Origin: an uncultured Nitrospirota bacterium
GTDB taxonomy: Bacteria > CG2-30-53-67
DNA length: 45,624 nt
Reading direction: 5' to 3'
NCBI GenBank assembly: GCA_947259355.1
Contig: CAMYMF010000016.1
Location: 1 to 45,624 of the forward strand
Shown: one piece after another, positions 1-8,788 of the stretch
How positions within the stretch are numbered: position 1 is the first letter of the stretch
Layout: the number at the start of each line of letters is the position of its first letter
The notes under the pieces: model-generated
Told to the model about the DNA's origin: nothing
What the model saw: the letters and a program-made list of their open reading frames with translations, nothing else
Database searches by the model: none
Position numbers and translations under genes: made by a program

Positions 1-236
1 CCCTTCCTGGCTTCCTCGAAATCACGCTTATCGTCAAAGGGCAGGGATTTTCGAAGACCCTGCTGCAACTCAATCGTAAACTTGGAAGGCATTTTTCCTT
101 TGTTGTCAAAGTGCTTGCCTTCCATTGCACCAGGATCCGACAGCACACCGCCTCCACCCGCGGCGAAGGCTACGTTGCTGATGCCCCATAACAACATAAT
201 GGCAAAGGGTAGTGTCACAGTCTTAAAAATTTTCAT
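1..236 (-). CDS. Alkyl/aryl sulfatase (metallo-beta-lactamase type), N-terminal part only
   Basis: The minus strand encodes about 78 residues that run off the left edge of the window. They open with a signal peptide (MKIFKTVTLPFAIMLLW, then a cut near AFAAGGGG), so the protein is exported. The mature start, with motifs KMPSKFTIEL and LPFDDKRDFEEARKG, resembles the N-terminal arm of SdsA1/YjcS/BDS1-type alkyl sulfatases, where a 'LPF.D..DFE.A..GF' segment precedes the metallo-beta-lactamase fold. The family cleaves sulfate esters such as SDS. Start: ATG at 236-234 with an AAAGGAGG ribosome site at 248-241. The zinc-binding motifs lie outside the window, so the call rests on the N-terminal arm alone. 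Confidence 0.65.
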   Translation of the reverse strand, partial: MKIFKTVTLPFAIMLLWGISNVAFAAGGGGVLSDPGAMEGKHFDNKGKMPSKFTIELQQGLRKSLPFDDKRDFEEARK

Positions 237-632
237 TTTGCCTCCTTTGGGAATGCAAAGATTTCCGGAATAAGGGAGTATGGGAAACGCTGTGCAACTG
301 TTTACCGGTGAATTCATGCCAGTGTTGATTAGAATTAAGCACAACCTTTGTTTGGGCCCGACATCCTAATCATCACAGGTGTGGTGTCTGCTATACGTTG
401 AAGGCCGGCCTCAATCTTCGGTAAGGCTTGCACCGAGGGTTGGGGGCGCTTGATTTGTTGCCCGTTCGTTTCCATTTCTTCGACCAAGGTTGGATCTTGG
501 ACAAGTCTCACTCGAACAAAAGCGGCCCGAATATATTTGAGAAATAGGATCTTTGCAAGTTGATTGACCTGCTCAGTGACCGTCTCACCCCTTTGCCAGA
601 GGGGGAGGTCTTACAATAGCACCCACGATAAA

Positions 633-712
633 CCATCCCCCTCTTTCCTAAAGAGGGGGATGGATAGATTAGACTTCGCAATCCCCCTCAATCCCCCTTT
701 GAGAAAGGGGGA
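633..712. repeat. Two GGGGGA/TCCCCC intergenic hairpins
   Basis: The 594 bp between the sulfatase start and the AsmA gene hold no convincing gene. They contain two perfect inverted repeats. The first, 633-663, has 14-bp arms (CCATCCCCCTCTTT) and a 3-nt loop. The second, 692-712, has 9-bp arms (TCCCCCTTT) and loop GAG. A related hairpin is at 4438-4456. Such dispersed hairpins with C-rich/G-rich arms are common in intergenic DNA of several environmental phyla. No T-run follows, so they are not clear terminators. The short open frame crossing them (564-818) has no recognisable content. Confidence 0.7.
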
Positions 713-830
713 ATTAAAGGGAGTGCCCTTTAAGAAAGGCAGAGGTGATGCAATGGGGATTGGCAAATTTGGGAAGTACACATATAATCAGGCAGCACTC
801 TTAATTCAACAATGCTGAAGGAATCAGAAC

Positions 831-3800
831 GTGGGCAAAACCCGCAAAGTGCTTTTGTGGACCGCCGGTGGACTCGGCGTACTTCTAATCCTACTGATCA
901 TTGTCACACTGGCCCTGCCACACTTCCTCGACTCTGAGGCGGTGAAAGCGAGGGTGGAGGAGATCATTTCTCAAAAACTTGCCGGCCAGGTCACCTACCA
1001 GAGCACGGATCTGTCATTCTTTCCCCGTCCCCATATTGAGATCGACGAGGCGGTCGTTTCTGTCGCTGAAAGACTTGCTGGGACGCTGGACGCGTTGACC
1101 GTATATCCGAAGCTTCTTCCTCTTTTCAAAGGTCGTATCCGCGCGGCCAAGGTGGAATTGGAAGGGCCCGACTTCGATCTGACGCTGCCGGCAAGGCTGG
1201 ATAGAAACGAAACGATCGCGAAGCCGCGATCCGTCGACGCGATCGCAGAAGAGTTGGCCCGCCTTTTAGCCCCCCTGGCCCTAATGGCACCGGATCTCAT
1301 TCTCGTCGTTGACGGAGGCAGTCTCAATCTGCTGGACAAGGGTCAGTCGCTCTTCCTGTTTCAGGATCTCGACGTCCGAGTCGTTTTCCCGCCGGGCAGG
1401 TTCGGAATCGACCTCTCCTGCCGTTCGAATCTGTGGGAACAGATCACCATAGACGGGGGTTTCGATCCAGCCGATCTCACCGGCAAGGGAGAAATCGATG
1501 TGACGGGCCTCAGAGCGGACAGACTCATAGCCTATTTCCATCCTGAGCCCACTTCGGCCCGTTTGAAAGAGATGGGCGCGCTCATGGCGGAAACCATGGA
1601 AGTGGCGCTTCAACTGGATCGACGGAAAGCGGTGGTCACCCTCAATGACTTGAGTATGGAGGCTCCGCGACTCGAACTGTCCGGAGAGCTCGTTTTGGAC
1701 GAAGCGTCGGGAGAGTCGAGCCTGAAATTGGAAGGACGGGAGCTCGATGCAACAACGATTCGCAAGGCGGCCCTTGTCCTGGCAGGCCATATCCCCGTGA
1801 CAGAGGACATCTTCAATGTTCTGAGGGGCGGATCAATCCCCGTGATGACCCTTGAGAGTGAGGGGCAGTCATTGGCGGATCTGGGCAACATCGACAACAT
1901 GATCATCAAGGGCAAGATGCAGGATGGAAATGTCTTTGTTCCGGGCGCCAATCTGGACCTTGAAGATGTCTCTGGGGACGCGATCATTTCAAAGGGTATT
2001 CTGGAAGCGAGCAATCTTCAGGCAAGACTGGAAAACGCCACAGGGCGTGAGGGCAAGTTGCGACTCGGCCTGATCGGCAAGGATGCCCCCCTTCACCTCG
2101 AAGCGCTCATCGAGGCCGACTTGTCTCAGGTACCGCCGCTCCTGAAGCAACTCATTGATAATGACGCCTTTCTCCGGGAGATGGGTGGCATTGAGGAGAT
2201 CGCGGGTGGTGCGGTGGGTCGTCTCGTACTTGGCGAGAGCACTGCTGCGGTGAAAGCGAGGGTGGACGTCTCCCAGTTCAGCCTCTCCGCTAAGTATCAG
2301 CGAATTCCCCATCGAATTGAGATAGAGGCGGGTGAGTTTTCGTATGACGGCGACACGATCGGTGTCGCCAATCTCAGTGGGAAAGTGGGCCGGTCTAGTT
2401 TTTCCGAATTGACTGCGCAATTGAATACGGAGAAGGCGCCGAACCTTGACGTCTCATCGGGAAGGGCAACCCTGGATCTCAGTGAAGTTTATTCATGGAT
2501 ATCATCGTATCCGCAGATGGGCAAAGCACTGAAGGACGTGAAATCCCTCAGCGGTACTGTGACCGTGTCCGCCATCACGCTCAAAGGGTCCTTATTCAAG
2601 GCCGAAACCTGGCGTTTCAAAACTACGGGCACGATGAGAAACCTGGCAGCAGATTCGACACTCGTACCGGGGGTGGTTCAAATGTCGGGAGGGACCTTCG
2701 ATGCCACCGAGCAGAAGCTCACCTTCTTGGATGCCCCGACGAGACTTCTGGACGCTTCGTTGCAGGTATCGGGACTCGTCAGCGACTACACAAAGGGAGT
2801 TTCAACAGCCGAGATCTCTCTCGGAGGAGATGTCGGCCCCGAGGCCGTTCGATGGATCTCTGAGCGCACCAACCTCCCGCCGGATCTGGACTTCCAAGCG
2901 CCTGTCTCACTATCCACTGCCAATCTTATCTGGAACAAGGGCGGCACGACATCCTTTAAGGGCAATCTCTCTTTGCCCCGTGGCACCAGGGTCTCGGTTG
3001 ACCTAACCAGGACACCGGAGGAACTGATCATCAGGGATCTGGGCGTGAAGGATCAGGAGTCGGATTCTTCTCTTTCTGTCCACCTCAAGAAGAGGGAATT
3101 TCATTTATTCTTCTCGGGCAACCTGACGGCCGGCACTACCGAGAGAATTCTGGTGAAGAGTCGATTTTCCAGAGGATGGGTGCGAGGCAACTTCGAGACC
3201 CATGTAATTCTAGATCAACCGGCCAGATCTATGGGCCGGGGAAAACTGGAGGGAAAGGACCTCATCTTCCCCTGGAACTTGGGCATCCCGACCAGGATCG
3301 ACTATATCTCCCTGGATGCCATGAAAGATCGTCTCAATGTCGAGTCCATGGCTGTGACGTGGGGAGACAGGCAGATCACCCTGCAGGGAGACATTCGCCC
3401 TTCCAAAAATATCTGGCTCGCGGACATGAGCCTTGCGACCAACGGGATCGAATGGGAGACGCTGCGGAAAGCGTTCGAGAAAGAAAAAGGAGACAAAACA
3501 AAGCAGAAGGATGATTTCTGGGATCTCCCAATACAAGGGGTTGTGCGGGTCCAATCGGATTACTTCACCTACGACAAATACTCCTGGAAGCCGGTTCGTG
3601 CAGATGTCTCCCTCGGCAGGGATGAGATCAGCGTTGCCGTCTCGGAGGCCGATCTCTGCGGCATCTCCTTTCCCGGGGTTCTGAAAGTGACGCCCCGCTC
3701 GCTTTCACTCGATTTCCAACCGGTCTCCAAGAACCAGGAATTGGATCCCGCCATCGCGTGCCTCTGGAAAGAGGAGCGGTACATGACGGGTAACTATGAC

Positions 3801-4364
3801 TTAACGAGCGCCCTCACGGCCCAGGGTGCGGTGGGGGAGCTGCGTGAAGGACTGCATGGCAATATCGCATTTAACGCCGCCGCCGGTCGCATCTACAAAG
3901 CACGCTCGCTAGTCAGGGTTCTCGCCTATATCAATGTGACGGAAATCTTCCGGGGAAGGCTGCCCGACATGTCGACGGAAGGACTGCCGTACCAATCGGT
4001 GACCATCCGAGGAGAATTCCAGGGGGGAAAACTGGTGCTCCAGGAGGCGATCCTCGATGGACCGACCGTCGAAATTGTCGGGCAGGGAGAGATCAATCTC
4101 AACGACAATACACTGGATTTGAAATTTCTGGTCGCGCCTTTGAAAACAGTCGATTCCGCTGTCGGAAAGATTCCGATCATCGGCGGCATGACCCGCGGCA
4201 CGCTGGTGACCATACCCGTGAGAGTTACAGGGGCGCTGGGCGATCCTCAGGTTACCACTCTTAGCTCTTCGGCTGTTGGATCGAAATTAACCGGCATGCT
4301 GAAGAAGACAGTCAAATTTCCTTTCAAGATTTTCGAGCCGGTCACACCGGGCACGAGCCAATAA
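831..4364 (+). CDS. AsmA-family protein (large, YhdP/TamB-like envelope protein)
   Basis: A 1177-residue protein with one N-terminal membrane anchor (about residues 8-30: LLWTAGGLGVLLILLIIVTLAL), followed by an AsmA-type start (HFLDSEAVKARVEEIISQKL; VTYQSTDLSFFPRP). A long beta-rich periplasmic body follows, and an AsmA-like C-terminus (GALGDPQVTTLSSSAVG, then LTGMLKKTVKFPFKIFEP). AsmA-like proteins are thought to form hydrophobic grooves that move phospholipid between inner and outer membranes. Start is GTG at 831, preceded by AAGGAA; no better start lies upstream. The gene stands alone between two intergenic regions that carry C/G-rich hairpins. The family is clear; the substrate is not visible from sequence. 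Confidence 0.85.
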   Translation: MGKTRKVLLWTAGGLGVLLILLIIVTLALPHFLDSEAVKARVEEIISQKLAGQVTYQSTDLSFFPRPHIEIDEAVVSVAERLAGTLDALTVYPKLLPLFKGRIRAAKVELEGPDFDLTLPARLDRNETIAKPRSVDAIAEELARLLAPLALMAPDLILVVDGGSLNLLDKGQSLFLFQDLDVRVVFPPGRFGIDLSCRSNLWEQITIDGGFDPADLTGKGEIDVTGLRADRLIAYFHPEPTSARLKEMGALMAETMEVALQLDRRKAVVTLNDLSMEAPRLELSGELVLDEASGESSLKLEGRELDATTIRKAALVLAGHIPVTEDIFNVLRGGSIPVMTLESEGQSLADLGNIDNMIIKGKMQDGNVFVPGANLDLEDVSGDAIISKGILEASNLQARLENATGREGKLRLGLIGKDAPLHLEALIEADLSQVPPLLKQLIDNDAFLREMGGIEEIAGGAVGRLVLGESTAAVKARVDVSQFSLSAKYQRIPHRIEIEAGEFSYDGDTIGVANLSGKVGRSSFSELTAQLNTEKAPNLDVSSGRATLDLSEVYSWISSYPQMGKALKDVKSLSGTVTVSAITLKGSLFKAETWRFKTTGTMRNLAADSTLVPGVVQMSGGTFDATEQKLTFLDAPTRLLDASLQVSGLVSDYTKGVSTAEISLGGDVGPEAVRWISERTNLPPDLDFQAPVSLSTANLIWNKGGTTSFKGNLSLPRGTRVSVDLTRTPEELIIRDLGVKDQESDSSLSVHLKKREFHLFFSGNLTAGTTERILVKSRFSRGWVRGNFETHVILDQPARSMGRGKLEGKDLIFPWNLGIPTRIDYISLDAMKDRLNVESMAVTWGDRQITLQGDIRPSKNIWLADMSLATNGIEWETLRKAFEKEKGDKTKQKDDFWDLPIQGVVRVQSDYFTYDKYSWKPVRADVSLGRDEISVAVSEADLCGISFPGVLKVTPRSLSLDFQPVSKNQELDPAIACLWKEERYMTGNYDLTSALTAQGAVGELREGLHGNIAFNAAAGRIYKARSLVRVLAYINVTEIFRGRLPDMSTEGLPYQSVTIRGEFQGGKLVLQEAILDGPTVEIVGQGEINLNDNTLDLKFLVAPLKTVDSAVGKIPIIGGMTRGTLVTIPVRVTGALGDPQVTTLSSSAVGSKLTGMLKKTVKFPFKIFEPVTPGTSQ

Positions 4365-4437
4365 TAGATATCCCCGCCCAAATGAGATGGATTGCTCACC
4401 GTCAAAAGGGGTTCCCGTCTTGCACTTGTTGCGGGGT

Positions 4438-4456
4438 TCCCCTTTAGAAAAGGGGG
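4438..4456. repeat. GGGG/CCCC hairpin downstream of the AsmA gene
   Basis: CCCCTTT-AGA-AAAGGGG with a flanking wobble pair, the same type as the hairpins at 633-712. It lies 74 bp after the AsmA stop. It could act as a weak 3' end signal, but there is no U-tract. The rest of the 393-bp gap (4365-4757) holds only the promoter at 4662-4690 and AT-rich sequence. Confidence 0.55.
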
Positions 4457-4661
4457 GAGACTACCACATTGCACAAAGCCACAGAGACTCTGACCCCGCC
4501 GGCGGCGGTGGTTCCACCAGATCAATAAGCCATTGATCCAAGAAGAGCCGTAAGTGATTGAAAGTAATTATAATCTCGGCTCGATACAACCCCAAGTATC
4601 CCCCGGCCCTGAAGTTCCAAGAGAGAGCAAGCCGCCTATTTCTTGTAGAATCATTTTCCAA

Positions 4662-4690
4662 TTGACAAATCCATACTTATCTAATATTTT
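4662..4690 (+). promoter_or_regulatory. Sigma-70-type promoter for the DUF3313 lipoprotein gene
   Basis: A consensus -35 box TTGACA (4662-4667) is followed after 17 nt by TATTTT (4685-4690, 4 of 6 matches). It sits in an AT-rich stretch about 68 bp upstream of the start codon at 4758. No operator-like dyad was noticed. Confidence 0.55.
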
Positions 4691-4757
4691 TTGTCTCCAT
4701 ATTTTCTGCACTGTATTGATCAGCACAATTATTTATTTTACAGGGGAGTGATTGTTG

Positions 4758-5540
4758 ATGGTTCGTTTATCGAGGATTATATTTGTTCCTTCCGCCATTC
4801 TTGGTTTCATGCTGACCACCGGATGCGCCACGCCTAAAATCCCTTATTCCGGATTTCTCAAGGACTACTCCTGTTTTCAAGCGTGTGCTCTGGACAAGCC
4901 GGAAAGGGTGCCTACAGCCATGGGGCCGATCGCCGGTGCCGACCTCGTTTACGTGAAAGAGGATGTAAAGATCAGCGCCTTCACCAAGGTGATGGTGGAC
5001 CCTGTGGTTTTTCGATTCCACGAAGACGCCAAGCCGAATGCCGCTGGTTCGCAGGAATTGCAGCGACTGAGGCATGCCTTCCACGAGGCCATGGCCGATG
5101 CGCTGGAAGATGCCTATCCTCTGGTCGATGAATCGGGCCCCGACGTTTTGCGTGTCCGGGTGGCCATCACCGAGGTGGTGCCGAGCAATCCTCTACTGAA
5201 CACGGTTTCATCCATTTCACCCGTGGGTCTCACGGTGAGCACCATCAAGAAAGGTCTTACCGGGTCTCATGCCTGCGTGGGGCAGGCATCCATGGAAGTG
5301 GAAATCCTTGCCTCCGAAACCAATGAACGACTCGCCGCAGCCATCGATGTAAAGCCGGGTGAGAAGTACAAGTTCATCCAGGGGCTGCAGAAGTGGGGTC
5401 ATGCGGTGGATGCCTTCCGATTCTGGGCCCTCGGTTTACGAGAATGGCTTGACTCGGCGCACGGAAGAAGTGTTTATAGCTGCAAGGAATACCCCGCCAG
5501 CAGAGATGACTGCGCACCCAAGGCTCAATATGAACTTTGA
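4758..5540 (+). CDS. DUF3313-family lipoprotein
   Basis: A 260-residue lipoprotein. The signal peptide ends in a clear lipobox (FMLTTGC), so the mature protein begins at the Cys of GCATPK. The body has the features of DUF3313 lipoproteins: a 'YSGFL.DYS' start, a VMVDPVVFRF strand, and a central segment on dosing of a cell-envelope trait (RVRVAITEVVPSNPLLNTVS; 'GQASMEVEILAS'). The family has no established function. TTG codons lie at 4752 and 4755, but ATG at 4758 is best spaced from AGGGGAG (4742-4748), so it was chosen. A consensus promoter lies upstream. The gene converges with the M48 protease gene, with 54 bp between stops. Confidence 0.75.
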   Translation: MVRLSRIIFVPSAILGFMLTTGCATPKIPYSGFLKDYSCFQACALDKPERVPTAMGPIAGADLVYVKEDVKISAFTKVMVDPVVFRFHEDAKPNAAGSQELQRLRHAFHEAMADALEDAYPLVDESGPDVLRVRVAITEVVPSNPLLNTVSSISPVGLTVSTIKKGLTGSHACVGQASMEVEILASETNERLAAAIDVKPGEKYKFIQGLQKWGHAVDAFRFWALGLREWLDSAHGRSVYSCKEYPASRDDCAPKAQYEL

Positions 5541-5594
5541 GAACGGGGCAACAATCCGCCTTATACTATCATCTGTCCCGATTGTTCCTACTCA

Positions 5595-7088
5595 TCAGCG
5601 TTGCAGAGACGGTAGAGAGGCCGGCTTGTAGGGCTCTGAGACGGCAATCTTGATGGGGCCCGCTTGCAGAGGCGTGTCGACCGCAATGCCGTTCATTACC
5701 GCCGTCTCCTGAGGATCCCAGATATTTCCGGTGCGTTCCGAGAATTGGTCCAGATCTTCCCCCGCCCTGGCAGAGACGATATGCACCCGTGTCACCTGGA
5801 TCGATGCTTTCTCTTCGGCCGTTAGCGGGCGAAAGGCCAGGGCGGTCTCGCGAAGTGCCGGCCCATAGCGCTCCGTCGCCAATCCAATCATCTGGTAGAT
5901 GAACCCGCGGGCCCCGACCCAGAGAAAGTGCATGTATACCGGCTCTCTGCCCGAATGGTCGGTGAAAGTGAGCAGGTAGGCCGGCCAATCCCCGATCTTG
6001 ACGGCATCGCTCCGGGAAGGCGCGATGCCGAATTCCGCTTCCAAGGCCGCCCTGAATGCCCTCGCGATTTCCTCCGGTCCGCTGCCAACCCCGATCACGC
6101 CAATAAAAATCAGGGCGTCCTGGCGGGGCGATATCGCGCCAACCGCATGCCTGGCATTGACGGTTTTCCAGTCCCTCGGAAACTCGATAAAGAAGTCCAG
6201 GTCTGGATGGAGAAATTTCTGGCCCTGAAAAATCCCGTTGGCAGGATTCGTCCCGACAGTAATTCCCTCAAGTCTCTCGAGGAAGACACCCTTGTCCCTC
6301 GCAACCCCCACTCCCTTTGCCCGGCTGATCGATTGGGCCCGCTCAGTGATGTCTCTGACCCGCCGCGGTGCTGTGGGATGGGTGTTGAAAAAACTGAAAC
6401 CCTTCGTGGTGCCGGTTTGGAGCTGCTCCTGCCGCTCAATTTGCTCCAGGATTGCGGCCAGGGCCGCAGGGTCATAGCCGGCCCTCGCCGAAAGCTGCTG
6501 CCCCAATTCGTCGGCCTCCAACTCGTGTTGGCGGCTGTAAGAGGCCATAAATGACGCGCCCACCGTCGCAGCCGGCAGATTCAAGATGTTTCCAAGGTCC
6601 TGGCTGATCACCCGCCCGACGGCTCTGCCCGGCAAAGTGAACAGGCTTGGCAGTCGTTGTCTTGACAGCTGTTTTGCCGTGTGTCGGCGGTCCACATGAA
6701 CGATTTCATGGGCCACCACATTGGCCAATTCGTCCTCGGAGTTTGCCAGGGCCAGGAGCCCCCGGGAAACATAGACAAAGCCGCCGGGGGCAGCGAAGGC
6801 ATTGGGCTCAGGCTGATCCACGATCTGGAAGGTATAGTCGAACCTCCGGTCGACAATCTGGCCTGTCAGCCGGTGGCCTATTTCGCTCAGATAAGAGAAG
6901 ACCGCCGGTTTATCAACAATTCCCATTTGTTGCGCCACCTGCCGCGAAACTTCCATCCCAAGCTGACGGTCGGTCTCCGTTGACTGCAGCAGGAGTTCAC
7001 TCGGACGACCCGCGCAGCCCAAAAGAGAAGAGATCACGATCGATAAAATGATCGACGCACGTGTTGGACGTATCAAATCCAGAGCCAC
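5595..7088 (-). CDS. M48-family zinc metalloprotease, lipoprotein
   Basis: A 497-residue predicted lipoprotein (lipobox SSLLGC, Cys 25). The M48 protease domain carries the zinc motif HEIVH (residues 127-131), with third-ligand context HELEADELG downstream and the family's 'NAFAAPGGFVYVSRGLL' strand before it. Residues about 290-410 form a second domain (HPDLDFFIEFPRDWKTVNA...), and the C-terminus is LysM-like (RVHIVSARAGEDLDQ ... NGI ... LQAGPIKI). BepA/LoiP-like M48 lipoproteins take part in outer-membrane protein quality control. Start is GTG at 7088 with AGGGGAG five bases upstream. An upstream repeat cluster separates it from the divergent HU gene. Confidence 0.88.
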   Translation of the reverse strand: MALDLIRPTRASIILSIVISSLLGCAGRPSELLLQSTETDRQLGMEVSRQVAQQMGIVDKPAVFSYLSEIGHRLTGQIVDRRFDYTFQIVDQPEPNAFAAPGGFVYVSRGLLALANSEDELANVVAHEIVHVDRRHTAKQLSRQRLPSLFTLPGRAVGRVISQDLGNILNLPAATVGASFMASYSRQHELEADELGQQLSARAGYDPAALAAILEQIERQEQLQTGTTKGFSFFNTHPTAPRRVRDITERAQSISRAKGVGVARDKGVFLERLEGITVGTNPANGIFQGQKFLHPDLDFFIEFPRDWKTVNARHAVGAISPRQDALIFIGVIGVGSGPEEIARAFRAALEAEFGIAPSRSDAVKIGDWPAYLLTFTDHSGREPVYMHFLWVGARGFIYQMIGLATERYGPALRETALAFRPLTAEEKASIQVTRVHIVSARAGEDLDQFSERTGNIWDPQETAVMNGIAVDTPLQAGPIKIAVSEPYKPASLPSLQR

Positions 7089-7243
7089 GAGCTCTCCCCT
7101 CTTAAAGATACGTCGGTGAAACAGGACTCGGCGCCCTACTGAACCGATGAATTATATCGTCCGAAGAAGAGAGTGAACCAACGCTGTCCTGAATTTCGAT
7201 GGGCGTCAGCCCTCTCAACCGCTGCCCCTCGGTGCTTCCCCAC

Positions 7244-7389
7244 GGTGCCAGGTACATTGCATTTTGAATCGTTAACAAAGAATAGGAAGGCTGGCAATCG
7301 ATGGATATAATCGATGGATATATTGTGCTCCGCGGTGCCAGGTACTGCCCCGCGGTGCCAGGTACTGCTCGCATCTGGGTGCCAGGTAC
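7244..7389. repeat. Cluster of four GGTGCCAGGTAC repeats
   Basis: Four identical copies of the 12-mer GGTGCCAGGTAC at 7244-7255, 7334-7345, 7354-7365 and 7378-7389, all in the same orientation. Two carry the extended context CCGCGGTGCCAGGTACTGC. The same word flanks the tyrosine transposase gene at 12.4-13.9 kb, so these look like REP-type target sequences of that RAYT family, here without a transposase. They lie between the M48 protease gene and the HU gene, upstream of the HU promoter. Confidence 0.75.
7297..7322. repeat. 13-bp perfect tandem duplication
   Basis: ATCGATGGATATA occurs twice back to back (7297-7309 and 7310-7322), between the first and second GGTGCCAGGTAC copies. It may be a replication-slippage product; no function is evident. 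Confidence 0.7.
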
Positions 7390-7466
7390 AGTATATTATA
7401 TGTTGGGGTCGACCCGCATTGGACGAGAAAAAGAAGCAGATCCGTTCCTTTGCCCCATCTTTATTC

Positions 7467-7494
7467 TTGAAAATCTCTCAAAGTCTGATATATT
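7467..7494 (+). promoter_or_regulatory. Sigma-70-type promoter for the HU gene
   Basis: TTGAAA (7467-7472, 5 of 6) and TATATT (7489-7494, 5 of 6) are spaced by 16 nt in an AT-rich stretch about 67 bp before the HU start codon. The match is good for a strongly expressed nucleoid protein gene. Confidence 0.5.
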
Positions 7495-7560
7495 ACCGGA
7501 TCGTATTTTGAGTCGGCTTGCATGTTTGTGACGGGATTAATCACTTGAAGGGAGGCAGAC

Positions 7561-7971
7561 ATGGCAACAAGAACAACCAGGAAGAAAGCAGCGAAGAAGA
7601 CGACCAAGAAGAAAACGGTACGCAAGAAAACCACGGCTCGGAAGAAGACAGCGGCGAGGCGAACGAGCACAAAGATCCCGGTTTATGAGAAGATCGGCAA
7701 GAGGCAATTCGTAGAGATCATCCAACTCTCCGTCCCGGAGCGGGAGCTGACCCGAGCAGATGCGGAAGCGATCCACGACAACATCATGTCGAGCATCGTG
7801 CAGACCGTCACGAAGAAGAAAGGCTCCGCCGCACTGGCCGATGTGGGGAGAGTCAAGTACACCATGCGAAAAGCCCGCATGGGGCGGAACCCGCAGACGG
7901 GCGCCGCCATCAAGATCCCTGCCAAGAAGACCGTGAGATTCACGGTGGCCAAGGCCCTGAAGAGTATTTAA
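7561..7971 (+). CDS. HU-family DNA-binding protein with lysine/arginine-rich histone H1-like tail
   Basis: A 136-residue protein in two parts. Residues 1-42 are almost only K, R, T and A (TRKKAAKKTTKKKTVRKK), a disordered basic tail like eukaryotic histone H1. Residues about 45-136 are an HU/IHF fold, including the arm signature GRNPQTGAAIKIPAKK and the end VRFTVAKALK. HU bends DNA and organises the nucleoid; such tails are known to increase DNA compaction in some bacteria. A strong GGGAGG ribosome site precedes ATG 7561. A predicted promoter lies upstream and a stem-loop downstream, so it is probably monocistronic. Confidence 0.9.
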   Translation: MATRTTRKKAAKKTTKKKTVRKKTTARKKTAARRTSTKIPVYEKIGKRQFVEIIQLSVPERELTRADAEAIHDNIMSSIVQTVTKKKGSAALADVGRVKYTMRKARMGRNPQTGAAIKIPAKKTVRFTVAKALKSI

Positions 7972-7999
7972 TCATTACTGCATCGTTGATCCATTCCTG

Positions 8000-8030
8000 G
8001 CAGGCGCTCCCGAAAAGTGGGGGCGCCTGC
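8000..8030 (+). terminator. Stem-loop terminator candidate after the HU gene
   Basis: GCAGGCGCTCCC pairs with GGGGGCGCCTGC across the loop GAAAAGT: 12 pairs with one wobble, starting 29 bp after the HU stop. The tail that follows is C/T-rich (CCCTTCCCTCCTTGTT) and not a pure T-run, so intrinsic termination is likely but not textbook. Confidence 0.55.
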
Positions 8031-8143
8031 GCCCTTCCCTCCTTGTTGATAAAGCCTATTCCCGAAGCCTGGGTGTTGATACCGTAACAGATCAGACCTG
8101 TCTCTGCTAGCCGCCACGGGTGTAACCGGACGGCCTCTCGGCC

Positions 8144-8788
8144 TTAGATCCAGCGCCGCAGATTGGACCGGTAGCGCCGAATGGCGATCCAGATCGCAGC
8201 GGCCAGCATGACCAGGAGAGCAAGGGTGCGGTCGCCGTACAGCGAAAAAAGCGCCAGGGCCATGAGGAGCGACTCCACGAGCGCGCCGGTAAGCATCCGG
8301 CTCCACGCGGCAATACGCTGGCGGACATGCATGTAGCGGATGATCTCTTCGTACCGCAGCTGCATGGCGATGATGGCGTTGATCAGCCAGAACGATCCTA
8401 TCAGTACCAGCAGCACATAGGCTACGGGATGCGTGAGCCGATAGGGAAGATTGCGGTTGAGCGCAACGGGCAGATAGAATAGAAGAGCCCACAGGGGTGT
8501 CCAGAAAACCAGAATTCGTAGCAATACGATATGGAATAGATGCTTCCGGCCTATGGGAAGCGCCAGAAGATAGTTTCGGGACATGATGTGCTGGGCCCGC
8601 CAGGTCACCCCCGTGAGATAGTTGACGGGGAGAAAGGCGAGAAAAACACAGGTGTAAACGGCGAGGTAAAGGTACAGCAGAATCCCCGTCGCCTGATAGA
8701 GCAGCCCGAAAACAAACGCCACCGCGAAAACCAGAACCCAATAGAGCTGATAATCCCTGAAATCCCGTTTGAGGAAATGGCGAATCAT
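8144..8788 (-). CDS. ABC-2-type transporter membrane protein
   Basis: A 214-residue hydrophobic protein with about five or six membrane segments (for example VLVFAVAFVFGLLY, LYLAVYTCVFLAFLPV, VAYVLLVLIGSFWLINAII, ALLVMLAAAIWIAI). It directly follows the ATPase gene on the same strand. The chosen ATG (8788-8786) overlaps the ATPase stop codon as ATGA, which points to translational coupling and to a permease partner. The open frame extends further upstream inside the ATPase gene, but the coupled start is far more natural. No family name is recognisable beyond ABC-2 type; the cargo is unknown. Confidence 0.7.
   Translation of the reverse strand: MIRHFLKRDFRDYQLYWVLVFAVAFVFGLLYQATGILLYLYLAVYTCVFLAFLPVNYLTGVTWRAQHIMSRNYLLALPIGRKHLFHIVLLRILVFWTPLWALLFYLPVALNRNLPYRLTHPVAYVLLVLIGSFWLINAIIAMQLRYEEIIRYMHVRQRIAAWSRMLTGALVESLLMALALFSLYGDRTLALLVMLAAAIWIAIRRYRSNLRRWI

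Noticed and set aside
564-818. 84-residue open frame in the first intergenic gap
   Set aside because: It crosses two inverted repeats, has low complexity and no recognisable domain.
5928-6554. 208-residue plus-strand frame inside the M48 protease gene
   Set aside because: Antisense shadow of a well-supported protease with HEIVH and lipobox.
7244-7389. Possible CRISPR array
   Set aside because: The repeat is only 12 bp, spacers vary (8, 12 and 78 bp) and there are no cas genes.
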